The position numbers and the translations under genes were made by a program. The notes under the pieces are model-generated. The model worked only from the letters and a program-made list of their open reading frames with translations, was not told where the DNA came from and ran no database searches. From NCBI GenBank assembly GCA_025200525.1, contig CM045761.1, positions 60,482,009 through 60,546,008 on the forward strand: a stretch of 64,000 bases of DNA. Reading direction: 5' to 3'. Numbering within the stretch: position 1 is the stretch's first letter; the number at the start of each line of letters is the position of its first letter. Below are positions 1-11,515 of this stretch, one piece after another. This DNA is from Camellia lanceoleosa. Lineage: Eukaryota; Streptophyta; Magnoliopsida; Ericales; Theaceae.

Positions 1-90
1 CAAGTCATATCCAGGTGCCTTAACCTAATGGTTGGTCAGGGAGTTTTAACTCCGCTTCCCCCTACCCTAGCAAAACCAAAAAAAAAAAAA
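1..90. repeat. Possible tRNA-derived SINE 3' fragment with poly(A)
   Basis: A short stretch at the left edge has an A-box-like string (taacctaatggttgg) followed by a B-box-like inverted motif (ggagttttaactcc), which looks like ggagttcgaactcc after CG decay. A 14-base poly(A) run follows. This is the order expected in a tRNA-derived SINE, but the start is cut off by the window and no target duplication can be tested. It lies inside the first intron of the PP1 gene. Confidence 0.3.
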
Positions 91-1494
91 AACTGAATTT
101 CTTAACAACTCTATAGGCAATAATAAATTAATAATAATAAAAATGACAACATCTACAACAACAACATATCAGTATCCCCAAAATTTGTGAATAATGTAAG
201 ATTTTTGATCAAATTACTAAATCTTGCCCATATATTACCAAGCTTTTCAACTCGAGCACATCCAAATCTAAGCAAGAATAGAGAGTTAAAGAGAGTGGAG
301 TTGAGTTGAAAGATTGTGGTTGGGATGAGGTGAAGAAAATAAAGGGTGAAGGTGTTATAGATGCTAATTCTAAAGAGATAAAAGGTGAACCATTTATTGG
401 ATGACGCTTCGTCTTCAAATTATTTTGAAGTACTTGCCTCATGCTATCCTAAGGGCAAGAACCAAAAGGTATTTCAGAAAGTAAGAATAAAGCAATTTGC
501 CCATCAAAAAATCTAATGTTAATCAATCAAAGGGTACTGTTGAGGAAGAAGATAATGGAGACATTGAGATTCACCACAACAATAGATAATTGAGGCAAAT
601 ATTTGCCCATGTAAGAATGAAGAAAAAGGGAATGTGGTAAGCTCTCCTTCCCCTAGGGATGCTAATTGAAAGAAGTTAAATCAAACTATCCACAATCTTA
701 AGCTTGTTAGAGGAAAGAAGATTGCAAATCTATCCATCAAACCTAGAAAATCATGCCTTAAGCGTTCAAAATTGCTAAGTTTTAACAAATTGATCAATGA
801 GATGGGGGCTAATTTCTTTGCAGATTGTGTTGGCGTTTTTATCTTCTTGAGCCTATCCCTCTCGGGTTGTCAGATGTTCTTCACTTTCGAGTTTTATTTT
901 TTGGGTTTTTAGCCTAGCCTCTAGGACTACGAGGGGTTTTTTTTTTTAGGCTAGGCTTGTGTTCTTCTCAAAAACAGATTTTTTTTTTTAAAAAAAAAAA
1001 AAAAAAAGAGAGAGAGAATAAGACTAGGCCTAAATTTAACAGTCAGAAGTATCAAATTATGGATGATTGAAAAGCTCAACTCACTCAATCTTATCAGTAA
1101 GCACTCTTACAAGTCTAAACATATCCCATCCTTGATCCACTCTTAGCCAAAAACAGGAGCACAAATGTAGCCACCATTAAAAAGAAATAAAAAAATAATA
1201 CCAATTTTTTGGATTTCACACAATACCAATAAAGAACAAAGAAAACAATAATCGTGTTATCATGCCCTATATTCCCAACAATGGCATAAAGGCAATCTCT
1301 CACCACCTGCATTGCCCAGAAAATAAAAAATAACAAATAAAAAAAATCCCAACTTTCTTCCCACAACTCCTCTATATCCCATTCAAAAACATGTATCTAT
1401 ATATATATATATGTAACCCAAAAAATCATAAACATAGCGTGCAAATTCGAATCCAAATATATACACATACACAACAGAGAGAGAGAGAGATTAC
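1..1494 (-). other. First intron of PP1 gene (incomplete in window)
   Basis: On the minus strand the intron begins with GTAATC directly after the PP1 exon (donor at 1494-1493) and continues past the left edge, so it is at least 1.49 kb. No later PP1 exon (GDIHGQ, GDYVDRG or GNHE motifs) is visible in it. It holds a GA run at about 1477-1490, a (TA)n tract near 1400, and a T-run/A-run pair at 980-1008 followed by GAGAGA that could be the tail of a retroposed sequence. No coding ORF in it can be supported. Confidence 0.7.
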
Positions 1495-1693
1495 CGCAGA
1501 TCTTGATGGGAGCTTCGAGCTCTAAGAGATTGGGTTGTTGGAGGAAGATCTCTCTAGAAACGTTGCAGAGCTGTCGGATCTCGGGTTCGGCGAGCTGGAC
1601 AGGCCGTACAGTCCTCGCTTGCCGAGACTCCAATAGCCGATTGATTATCTCATCAAGTACCGCAGGGTCCATCCCCTGCCCATTTTGCGCCAT
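1495..1693 (-). CDS. Serine/threonine protein phosphatase PP1 catalytic subunit, exon 1
   Basis: This exon gives the first 66 residues, starting [10 protein letters not shown] and ending APIKIC, plus the first base of a glycine codon. It matches the N-terminal helical region of plant type-1 phosphatases (TOPP family): a MDP..LD.II.RLL start, then [15 protein letters not shown] and [12 protein letters not shown] just before the metal-binding GDIHGQ motif. In the family this enzyme removes phosphate from Ser/Thr in many nuclear and cytosolic proteins, using two metals. The metal-binding and catalytic motifs would lie in later exons beyond the left edge. The start at 1693 is the only in-frame ATG before the conserved block, and the exon is followed by a clean GT donor. 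The family call is firm; the paralogue cannot be named. Confidence 0.9.
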
Positions 1694-2254
1694 TGACCCG
1701 TCTCTCCCTCTTTTCCCTTCAATCAATCCTTATTCAAATGACCCAGAAAACCCTAGATTTCAAACAAGAAGATGAACGGAAAAAATAAATTCTTGGCTTT
1801 GATGGGTGCTCAATCTTTTTCACTTTCTTTTCTTTTGTGAGTTTTTGTTTTGGATGAATAGCATTGTTGGGTTGAATGTACTTTTGTTTGAAACGAGAAA
1901 GAATATAGAGAGGGAGGTTGATAGACTTGTATTCTAAAACTAAAACTACCTATGTTATATTAGAGAGTCAGTCAATTTTAATGTATTAGTGGTAGGAAGT
2001 CAATTTGTGGGCATACTATAAAATGTAAATAGGACTGAAAAAAAATATAAAAGGGTAGAAAAATTTGAATGGACCCGTGAATCCCGTAATATTCACACTG
2101 TTTGGAAAAGTGAATTGGAATTCAATTTTAATTTAGATTATTGACATTTTGAATTCTTTTCGAATAGTAATATAATATTATATTTTAAGGTATAGTATAA
2201 TAAACAAACTTAAGTAAAAAGGAATTTTTAAAATCTTATAAAACATGATTTAAT
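1694..2254. other. Upstream region of PP1 gene
   Basis: This should contain the PP1 5' UTR and promoter (minus strand). The first 100 bases are rich in C/T on the plus strand, so the RNA leader would be purine-rich. Beyond about 1950 it is AT-rich. I see no convincing TATA box or other ORF. Confidence 0.4.
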
Positions 2255-2452
2255 AGCGGTGCGAGTCGGTGCGATTTGGAAGAAAAATAGAAACCGACGG
2301 ATTGATAAAAGTGTCACTAGAATTTATCATTTTTCTTACCAAAAACCGACGGTTCGATTGGCAAATAATAACGAATTTGTCTTGACAGTGCGGCTCGGTG
2401 CGGTTTTGGTGATTTCAACGGTTTCGGTGGTATTATACACACCCCTAATTAC
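2255..2452. repeat. Dispersed repeat with internal direct copies
   Basis: A GC-richer island in AT-rich DNA. The string cggtgcgagtcggtgcga near 2257 recurs as cagtgcggctcggtgcgg near 2387, and ccgacgg occurs twice (about 2294 and 2347). It ends in tacacacccct, an end resembling plant hAT-type MITEs. The boundaries and class are uncertain. Confidence 0.35.
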
Positions 2453-4980
2453 GGGAGGTGAATTATTTTTTCGGAAATGTTTGAGAGCTCGAGAGAGTTG
2501 GCTCGAAAACTGGCTCGAGAGAGGAGAGAGGGAGAAGAGAGAGGAGAAGCAGGCGAAGGAGAGGAGAAAGGAGAAAGAGGGAAGAGGAGAGAGGGAGAAA
2601 GAGAGAGGAAAGGTCGTCGCAGAGGAGGAGAGGTCACACCCCCATGCCCTGCTCCTGCCTCCTCCTCCTCCTCCTCCTCCCTTATCTTCTTCTCCCTTCT
2701 TCTTCGTTCTGTAAGAAAAACAAGAAAAAAAAAAAAAAAAAAAAAAAACGACGCTTTGGTTTCAATTATTTTTTTTTCCTTTGGTTAAGGGATAAGAGAT
2801 GCCTGAGTTAGCTTCTTAAAATCAAATTTTGAATAATTGTGTAAAGACTACACTTATCCATTATTTTGAGGTGATTTGATAATATTATAAATGAATTGAA
2901 TTTTATAAGATTCGAATTTGCCTTATTTATTTATTAAAGAAAATTTATTTTAAACTCAACTTAATAATTAATTCATCTCCAGCTTAATTTAGCTCGACTA
3001 ATTAATATTAATCAAGTATGAGCTCAATTAAAATTGATAATAAATTTCTTTATTATTATTAATATTATTTAGATAATTATATTATTTACACATATTTTTA
3101 TATTATTAAATACATGAATAAAATGTTTATCTTGTCTTGTTATTTGAATAAAAACTAAATGAGCGAATTTGGGCTCGACTTGATTATTAAATGAATTTAA
3201 AATTTTAATTCAAACTCATTTATTTATTTAACGAATATAATTGCCCTATTTTGATAATTAATACAAATTTGCCATTTAATAGTTTACAATAAAGTAAGTG
3301 TGAACGAATTCGTGCCTACAATTTCAAGATTAATAGGCGGAGCTTTTAACTCTAGAATGCAAGGATAAATTAAACTGATGCCTTCTAAAATAATAATCAA
3401 TTTTAACGGCCCATTTCAGTTTATCAATTAATTAATTGTTTCAATTTTGACTCAATTTGTAATACTTGATACATGATGTCACAATAATCAAATGCTAAAA
3501 TTTAATTCTTTAGTCAATTCTTCAACATTCTCTCTATTTCTTCTTCAACCTTTCTTCTTTATTACCATGATCCTTCCACCAATCCTGCCATTACTCCCTT
3601 CCACAACCCTACACCTCACTTCACTTCCTTTGCCATAGTCTACTTTTAATCTTTCCCAATTCAAAGACATTTCCCTTCGTTTCCGCTCTGGATCATGCTG
3701 ATTGATGGCTTGCTAGGATGTGTTGGCACCATATATTATTTTTAGGATAAATTACAAATATATCCTCTTTGAGTAAGAATGAACCGAGGATATATTGATC
3801 CGTCCAAACCAACCAAATTGAACCGATCAACCACATTTTGAATGGATGCGTAATGACGAGCAGACAGTTGCGAATTAATTTTTTTTAATCCGTCTAGTTT
3901 TGGATGTATGGCGAATTTGAGGCTACTTTGGCTGCAACCAAACCACCAAACCGTGAGCATCTCTAGTAATTTGTAAAACTTTATATTTTCAATTTGTTTA
4001 GATATTTTGTTTGTATTTTCAATTAAAAAAGAGTTTAAATATTCTGTTGAAAAAGAGTTTTCAACTTGAATATATTTTTTGAATTGAAAAAAATAAATGT
4101 ATTATTTATCTATATTTTTTAGTTTTTAAATCTAACTCTAAAAATAAGAAATAAAAAAGATGATATATGCTAATTGATTTTTGTTTTTAAAAACATATAT
4201 AGATATAATAATACAGAGACATACAATCTCTACTACTGCTCCGTTCATGATTTTGGTAGTTTGAATTGTTTTTATATTTTAAGAAGTATAGATTGTTATA
4301 CTTTATATAATACTTTATGTCGATGAGGTGTGCTATGATTGTAATATGTGAATGATGCATGCAGTGATTGTAATATTCTAAAATTTTAAACTTTCTTTCT
4401 TTGAATGAGGCATATAGTGATTGTAATACTTTTTTAAGTCATTGACTGTAATATATATTTATTTTTTTTTGGAAGTGCACAAGTTGAATTATATTAAAAA
4501 TTTATGAAATTTTAAACCGCAAAACCGATTCGCATCCATCTATCAATTTGCTCAATCCACATCCACCAGATTGGCAGACGAATACAGATTGATTTTCTCC
4601 AATCCGCCAATTTGGCGGACGGATGGCAGATTGGAGATTCCGTGGCCGCAACTGACTCGCGCCCATCCCTACCCCTGAGGTTTGATTAAAATACGAATCG
4701 CCTCTCGTAGTTTTGAAAATTACATTCCACCCCTTGAGGTTTCTAATTTCATAACAAATTGCCCATTTTATTAATAATTCATCAAGTTAATTAACAATTT
4801 TTAATGATGTTAAAAATATGTTTCAATTAGTAATTTAAGTAATTTTATTATTGTATAGAAGAGTAATTATGAATTTTATTTTTTGGTTAATTCTGTTAAA
4901 TAAAAAATTCTAATAAAGGAGTATTTGTAATTTTCCAAACCACAGGGAACAATCTGTATTTTAAGCAATCTCATGGGGTG
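2453..4980. other. Intergenic DNA, low complexity and old repeats
   Basis: Purine-rich GAGA DNA lies at 2485-2630, a (CTC)n tract at 2650-2690 and a 22-base poly(A) at 2726-2748. AT-rich DNA follows. Around 4520-4665 are strings repeating an 'aatccgcca..ttggcggac' inverted motif. From 4670 to 4980 there is a dispersed repeat of the 'cccctgaggtttgattaaaat...acattcc' kind, which resumes after element A at 25970. Translated ORFs here are compositional and none resembles a protein family. Confidence 0.5.
4976..4980. repeat. Target-site duplication of element A (left), GGGTG
   Basis: GGGTG lies immediately before the first LTR and is repeated exactly at 25965-25969 right after the second LTR. Five bases is the usual duplication size for LTR retrotransposon integrases. 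Confidence 0.92.
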
Positions 4981-5736
4981 TGAGAGGGAGATTTATGATC
5001 TGAAATTGGGCCGTGGTAACGGCCGGACAGATTTGGGCTGAACACATTGGGCCGTGGAAGTTTTGGGCCTGTCTAGAGAGTGTTGCTCGGTCAAGGCTAG
5101 GCACGAACAAGGCAATGCTTCACGGCACAAGGACCTGTCAAGTGAAGGCTAAGCCGAGTTGTTCGCTGCCTCACTGGGCTCCACGGTTCGAGAGTTAGCT
5201 CTGTGGGAGTGCTGACGTCCAACCAGCATGAGCTAAGCCAAGCTCGGCTCTGCTGGAATATAGCCGAGCACGGTCGATATTGAACATGGCCTAGAGTAGC
5301 TCGATTATGGAGCACTTGGGCTTAAGTGTGGATTGGCTGTTGGTAGCCGAGATAATGTTGCCCGGCTGCCGAGCTCCCAGCAGAGTAGGCTGGCAATTGG
5401 GATTAAGTGATGTTCAGCAAGATTTGTGCTGACGGATGGGATAGCAGAGCCACGTGTTGAGAGATCACTCGGAGTAGATTTGGGGCACAGAGGGTATATA
5501 AGCATGTTTACGCCCCCCATACGCAGACAGACGAACACTTTGTAAGACATTCTTATACACAAACACTCTCCTCTCTCTCTCTCTATCCCAAGGTGTGTGC
5601 TAACTTGATCGTCGGAGGGGTTTTAAGGCCACACACCGCCGAGTAGCTCACCGCCGTTGTGCTTTCAGGTGATCGGACAGAAACGGAGCTTGGAAGAAAA
5701 GAGTACGGGCTCGCCGAAATATTTGCTCCCCGTATA
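4981..5736 (+). repeat. Element A 5' LTR
   Basis: The 756-bp LTR starts TGAGAGGGAG and ends CCGTATA (CA decayed to TA). It is the partner of 25211-25964 and similar along its length apart from a diverged patch at about 5205-5275. It contains a TATA box at 5494-5502 and a CT run near 5570. Confidence 0.93.
5494..5502 (+). promoter_or_regulatory. TATA box in element A 5' LTR
   Basis: gtatataag precedes a pyrimidine-rich leader ending in ctctctctctc and the U5 part. The same box is conserved in the 3' LTR at 25723-25730. It fits the core promoter for the element's genomic RNA. Confidence 0.65.
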
Positions 5737-5738
5737 AT

Positions 5739-5756
5739 TGGCGCCGTCTGTGGGAA
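5739..5756 (+). other. Element A primer-binding site
   Basis: tggcgccgtctgtgggaa begins two bases after the 5' LTR. TGGCGCCGT is the complement expected for the 3' end of tRNA-Asp, as used by Tat/Athila elements; the inner bases match less well. Confidence 0.75.
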
Positions 5757-5802
5757 GTTTGCAGACAAAACCTTGTCTTCCACGCTCGTCTGATCGCCGT
5801 CC

Positions 5803-7515
5803 ATGGCGAACAACGATGAGTTTTCGTTGTTCGCTATCGACGAAGTTACTCCGAAGTCAGGCAGACAGAGAGGGGGGCATCCCGACATCCTTCCGATAGT
5901 GAACCTGGAGACATTCCAAGGAGGACAGTCGGGAGACGCGCGAGATAAGCGCGGTAGGAGTCATGGTCATTCACGGAGTCCCGACGGTCATTGACGACGA
6001 AGAGAATTGCACGCCAGACGTCTGGAACACAAGCTAAGAGACCAAGACGCCGTCATCCGGCGAATGGCGGCGGAGATAGAGGAGCTGAAGCGGCATGTCA
6101 AAGGGAAGGGTGTAGCTGGAGTGGGAGACCACAGTGAGTGCACCCAACCCCGCCGTTCAGGCAGTCAGAGTCAGCGACACACTCCGTCCATTTCTATTAC
6201 CAAAAGTTACAAGGTTGGTGATTCCGACGTGCATGCAGAGAAGTCTAGCGCGCAAGATAGCACTTACTAGCCCTCACGTCTGGTGACGACGTCGAAGTAC
6301 TCTTACTCCGCTCATTCAGAGGATTTGCGGGCAGTCTTAAAGAAGCGGGCTCGCCGGCGGGAGGCTCAGAGGATACCGACGTTCCAGCGGTTATCCTACG
6401 GGGTTCACGCCAGCGAGGAGGTCGGAATGCCTCCACCTCGCCAAGCAGCGCCACTCCTAGTGGATTCAGATTTGGCAAGGTTGAGTGCCACCCCTTTCTC
6501 CTTGGAAATAGAAACAATGCCTCCCCCGTCGGGCTTTCACCAGCCAAAGTTCACATTGTACGACGGGAAGACCAATCCCTACATACATGTAAGTCATTTT
6601 CGACAGGTCATGGCCGAACATAGGCGGAATGATGCTCTTATGTGCCTCATCTTTCCGTCAAGTTTGGGCGAACTGGGCTTGAAGTGGTTTGAAAGGTTGC
6701 TGGAGGGGAGTATTGAGAGATAGCATCAGTTGGCCGAAGCCTTTGTCACGCGCTTCAAAACCAACACCAAAACACCAAAAGAAGTTGATCATCTACTAAG
6801 TGTCAAGATGGAACCGAGCGACACATTGAAGGCGTACAACTCCAGATATTGGGAGACCTTCAACGAGATCTTGGATTGCCCGGTCAACCTTGCAATCACT
6901 TAATACAAGCGTGGTTTTCCGGTCGAACATAGATTGCGGGACTCGCTTACCATGCACCAACCGACGTCTATGGGCCAACTCATGTAGCGCATCAATTAGC
7001 ACATTCGAGTTGAGGATGATGCATCAGCATCTACCGTGAAGGCGACTCCGGTAGCAACAGACAAGAAGACAACAGGCAAAGTGCATGCAGTTGGGCAAGA
7101 GTCCAGCCGCACAAGTGACCGAGCAGAGGAATCGGACCGTGGCTCGAATCGCAAAAACCAGGGTAGAGGACGTCGAAATGACTGGGATGACTACCCCCGA
7201 GATGACGTAGCGGATGCAAACAGAAGGTTGAGGGCAAGGACTGGCATAACCACGGTCTTCAAGATTCTAATCTATCGCATACTTAGTGAAATCCAAGATG
7301 AGGAGTATGTCCGGTTTCCTGCTAAGTTGGGCGATGGACAAAAGGGCTACAATCCATGGTATCGTTGCACATTCCATCGGGAGCGAGGCCACCGGACTGA
7401 GGATTGTTGGCCTTTGAGGCAACACCTGGAAGAGCTAGTCGCAACCGGACACCTAGACCTTTACATTGATAGGGGCGTAAAGGCGAACCAGGCTCCGGTT
7501 GATCCCAGGGGATAG
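5803..7515 (+). pseudogene. gag: Element A gag (degenerate)
   Basis: Gag forms the virus-like particle of the retrotransposon. An ATG at 5803 opens a MANNDEFSLFAID start, but stops occur at about 5992, 6268, 6721, 6901 and 6987. Between 6283 and 7020 the order PFSLEIETMPPPSGF, LYDGKTNPYIHVSHFRQVM and GLKWFERL is that of the Tat retrotransposon gag domain. The last part (7036-7515) holds a basic region and the YRCTFHRERGHRTEDCW segment, a C/H nucleic-acid-binding motif seen before the protease in this lineage. A heptad-like RLEHKLRDQDAVIRRMAAEIEELKRH-type stretch (6010-6100) suggests a coiled coil. It is followed by the protease remnant. Confidence 0.85.
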
Positions 7516-7739
7516 GATGACCGAGATGCGCCACCACAATGAGTTATTAATGTCATCCACGACATAATGGAACCGGAGCGTGTTTGCGAACTCCGAGGTA
7601 TGATAAAAAAGGCAGAACAATGAGGGAGGTTTTGTCGGTACAGCCTGCCATCAAGAGGGGGAAGACCGAAGAGAAAGATGTGATTAGTTTCACCTCAAGG
7701 GATCTAGAGCGTATTTAGACGCCGCACAACGATGCCTTA

Positions 7740-8095
7740 GTAGTAACACTACGCGTCCAGGAATTCGATGTCAAACGGATCTTGATCGATCTCGAGATCA
7801 TGTATTACGACGCGTTCAAGCAGCTCAAGCTCCGAGAGACAGACTTGGCTCCGGCAACTTCGCCACTGGTTGGTTTCAACTCACAACCGGAGTGGCCTTT
7901 GGAAAAGATTATCCTGCCGGTCAATGCGGGATCCGTGGTCAAGCAAGTGGAGTTCTGGGTGTTACAAGTTCCTTCTACTTACAACCTAATCCTTGGAAGG
8001 GGATGGCTTCACGCTATGCAAGCCGTAGCGTCGACCTACCATCAGGTGATGAGATTCCCCTCGGCTATGGGGGCAATCGAGGAGATTTGAGGAGA
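7740..8095 (+). pseudogene. Element A aspartic protease (active-site deletion)
   Basis: The retropepsin-like protease would cut the Gag-Pol polyprotein. The frame at 7782-8090 shows IMYYDAFKQLKL, then PLEKIILPV, YNLILGRGWLHAMQAV and STYHQ, which match Tat proteases in order. The catalytic loop normally reads ILID(T/S)GSSAD before IMYYDAF. Here it reads ILIDLE directly followed by IMYYDAF, so the glycine and neighbouring residues are missing. Stops lie upstream at about 7619-7740. Inactive as it stands. Confidence 0.8.
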
Positions 8096-8164
8096 TCAAG
8101 TCATGTCCAAACAATTAGCCGTGGCGATGAGCGGGGCCGGCCGCCAAAGGCTTCGTTCAAATGA

Positions 8165-8928
8165 TAGAAGGACCTAAGACGGGGAGTTCTTGACGATGTG
8201 GGCACTAAGGCAGAGGACAAAGCTGTTGAGGAATTGGTGGAGGTGCGAATTGATATGGAGCGGCCAGATAAGTTCTTCCTGCTCGGTTCCAGCCTTACGG
8301 CCCAAGAAAGGACCGAGATGGTTGAGTTTTTGATGGCCAACATCGAAGTCTTCGCATGGTCGCCTTACGACATGCCCAGCCTCGATCCAAGTTTTATCTG
8401 CCATCACCTCAATGTCTTTCCCGGAGCAAAGCCAGTCATTCAGCGAACAAGGAGATCGGCGCTGCATCACGCCGAGGTAGTTGCAGAGGAAGTGAAAAAC
8501 TTGCTTGAGGCACGAGCAATTCAGGAAGTGCACTACCCTCGGTGGATTTCCAACACAGTAGTGGTGCCCAAGAAGAATGGGAAGTGGCGAGTTTGTGTCG
8601 ATTACAAGACAGTCAACCGAGCTTGTCCGAATGATGGCTTCCCTTTGCCCCGTATTGACCAGCTTGTGGACTTGACAACTGGACATAATCGGCTCAACTT
8701 CTTGGATGCCTATCGCGGCTACCACCAGATTGCCATGCATGGGCCCGATCGAGAGATTACTTCCTTCACGACTCCAAGGGGACTCTTCTGCTACCGAGTC
8801 ATGCCTTTTGGTTTAAAGAACGCCGGGGCAACTTTTCAGAGGATGGTGACCAAGATGTTTGCTCCTTTGCTTGGGCGGACAATGGAGGCCTACATTGATG
8901 ATATGGTGGTTAAAAGCCGGCATGCAGG
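8165..8928 (+). pseudogene. pol: Element A reverse transcriptase, N-terminal part (split by element B)
   Basis: Copies element RNA into DNA. One open frame (8198-8928) carries the Ty3/gypsy RT blocks in order: WISNTVVVPKKNGKWRVCVDY, FPLPRIDQLVD, FLDAYRGYHQIAM, TTPRGLFCYRVMPFGLKNAGATFQRM and the catalytic AYIDDMVVKS. The frame runs into element B right after KSRHAG. The other half resumes at 18267 with [11 protein letters not shown], so removing B and one GCAGG copy restores the reading across the junction. This part is well preserved compared with gag. Confidence 0.9.
8924..8928. repeat. Target-site duplication of element B (left), GCAGG
   Basis: GCAGG before the B LTR is repeated exactly at 18267-18271 after the other LTR. 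Confidence 0.92.
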
Positions 8929-11498
8929 TGTCACGACCCAAACCCGCCCCTATAGGTTTAGTGCCGTAACCGGCCAGTAATCCTTGGATTACCTACGGCC
9001 TCTGAACAGATGAGCATATGATAAGGGGCTAGCGGAAGCAATATACAAAAATATAAATGTCCAATGAGCTGTGTTGACTTATATGAAACAGAATAATTTA
9101 AAACTTTATTTACATAACCTTAAGTCAACCACACATTATATTATACCACACACATTACAGTATTTTTCGTACAGACAACATGATTAAAATAAAGTCCCAT
9201 GCATAAACAGAATTTATCAACCCTTGAACCCAAGACACATCGGGAACCTCCACGTGAGGCAGAATGGCTGGCTGACAACAGGACACAGTCCCCCACAAAA
9301 ACCTTCGGGCTTGCACTCCAGAATGCTCACCTATAATATATATATATATACAAACAGTGTGCTAAAGCCCAGTGAATAACATTAAGGTAAAGGGGTTAGT
9401 GAACGAAATCCGAACATTTTATACGTACAAAACAGATCATAGCATAAACATAATCATCTCATATGTGAACATAATAATGGCATATTCCATAGAACAAATC
9501 ACATAACACATAACGTCTCCCGACTAGAGTAACCGGTCCCGGACACCGGTTAAACAAACACCACAATGAAGTGGCTAACGAGATCTCGTAAATGTCATGG
9601 ACCCGCATTTTCATGCTGCCCCCCATGACTTGGGACTATCTATGGATGCCATAATAGATTTCAAACATGAATCTTCGTTCACAGAAACATATATCATTTC
9701 AGAAATCATAGCTTGATATATCACATTTGGAACATAATTTCATATAAACGTATCTTTACGATAACGTTACTCACAGTGATTCCGTAGATGATCAATCACT
9801 TCTCGGACGTTGACCTACAATCACAAAATACATAACACCAACGAATCTTATCATTACTTATTCATGTGGCCATTAAGGCTTAGCTTTCATTACGTTGGTT
9901 CATGTTCATTCTTAACACATGGCTTAGAACACACACACACCCTTGCAATCTCTTAGTGTGATTCATTCTTATTACAATGCTCAAGTCACATACATACTTG
10001 TCATTCTTTACCTTAGTGTGCGTTTCTAGCCCATAATCTCATTACTATAGCTTAATTAAGGCTTAGGAATGCCTAAGATGCAATGAGGATGTCAAAACAT
10101 GCCTTGGGACACTTAGGCAAAATTTTCAGAATTTTAGGTCCTCGCTCGAGCGAAGCTTTCCTCGCTCGAGCGAGCATGCAGAAATGACACTCCGCTCGAG
10201 CGTAGACTTCCTCGCTCGAGCGGACATGCAAAGATGAGTGGTCGCCGAGCGACATTCCTTCGCCGAGCGATCAGAATTCTGCAAAACTTCGGGAGCTCGA
10301 ATTTACGCCGGCGGACTTTTGGTCGCTCGGCGAAGTGCACAATCTCTGAGTGGTAGCTCGAGCGAGAACCCCTTCGCTCGAGCGAGCCTGCAAAAATCTG
10401 GCATTTCCACATTGCTCCTCCCACCTCAAAACTTGAATTAAAAACTCCCCAACACCTCTCTTGGGCCCTTGAATTTGATATAACCCAGAAAACTTGTAGA
10501 ATATGAAAGTTCAAAGATCAATTTATAAAAATCAGGGCCCAAGGTTTGTCAAAACTCACATTTTCAACTTAAAACATGATGGATGCTCAAGAACACCACA
10601 TGCATGGACTTTTCTTTTTTCAAAGCTCTTAAAAACATGATCAAACAAACAACTTGAAACCCAATTTTACTTCATGAACATGACATGCAAGACCTTCTAC
10701 CTTCCAAAACATGATCAAACTTGGTAATTTGATGGAAAATAAGATGATATCATGCAACCCATATGTAAACATGCATGTAGATTTTTATGAAATTAACTAC
10801 AAAATGCAAGAATTTATGCATGCATGCATGATTTGCAACTCAACTCTTCTTCTAAGGCTCAAATTACATGTTTAAACTCATAATCCTCATGAATTTAACA
10901 ATTAAACACATCACCTACAAGAATTATCTTACCTAGAGCCTTCAATCTCACTTATTCTAGCACAATCTTGACAAATGCAAGCTAAATCTTCAACTTTTCT
11001 TTGAATTCCTCCTTCTCTCTCTCTAGAATTGCTCTCCCTCTCTCTCTAAAATGTTATATCAGAATTTTCCTCTCACCATCTCTTTCAAACGTTTGTTCTC
11101 AAAAAAAATGTGGCTGAAGAATGTGTTTTGTTGAATGCAAGAAGGCTCCAAGTGTTTTGTATGGATTTGGCCACTAGGTGGCAAAGCGTAAATAAGTCCA
11201 ACTCTTTAATTAGCTCATTCAATCTAATTTAATCATACGTAATCACATTTTAATTAAATATGCCATAAGGTTCTAAAAATTCCAATTAACATATTGATAT
11301 AAACAATTCCGGGTTTGGATGCCGATAAGGCTTTTAATTTTCATTTTAAAGTAGGATTCTAAGCAGATATTTTTATAGGTGACGGTTAGATGGCCAATTA
11401 CGATGCAATTTACGTACTAATCCCGTAATTAATCTTATTCACTTAATTAGCATCCTTAAATACCGATTAATAGCTAATCACGGGTCGGGGTTATTACA
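8929..11498 (-). repeat. Element B LTR, 3' in element orientation
   Basis: 2570 bp, from TGTCACGACC to GGTTATTACA as read on the plus strand. Nearly identical to 15609-18266 except for small indels and one 90-bp segment that is absent here near 10640. Contains the CGCTCGAGCG palindrome array at 10137-10400. Confidence 0.93.
10137..10400. repeat. Array of CGCTCGAGCG palindromes in element B LTR
   Basis: The 10-base palindrome CGCTCGAGCG or a close variant (CGCCGAGCG, CGCTCGGCG) occurs about nine times at 20-60 base spacing. It is mostly in pairs joined by a pyrimidine-rich linker (such as aagctttcct) and followed by a tgcaraaatg-like spacer. The same block in the same LTR position is found in the other B LTR (16800-17060) and in all C and D LTRs. 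Function unknown. Confidence 0.8.
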
Positions 11499-11515
11499 GT
11501 CTTCCCCCCTTAAAA
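11499..11515 (-). other. Element B polypurine tract
   Basis: Read on the minus strand the sequence next to the LTR is aaggggggaagac, a purine run in the place where plus-strand DNA priming occurs. Confidence 0.75.

Noticed and set aside
1503..1775. Plus-strand 90-codon ORF
   Set aside because: Shadow of PP1 exon 1 on the opposite strand.
2259..2788. Plus-strand ORFs of 151 and 103 codons
   Set aside because: The composition is GAGA and poly(A) DNA; Arg/Glu/Lys runs with no domain.
8174..8740. Minus-strand 188-codon ORF
   Set aside because: Opposite-strand shadow of the element A reverse transcriptase; no recognisable protein pattern.
10137..10400. CRISPR-like array
   Set aside because: Repeats are 10-base palindromes with irregular spacers inside a plant LTR; no cas genes and a eukaryotic context.
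8929..11498. Element B LTR as a solo LTR
   Set aside because: A second LTR with primer site and matching GCAGG duplication lies at 15609-18271.
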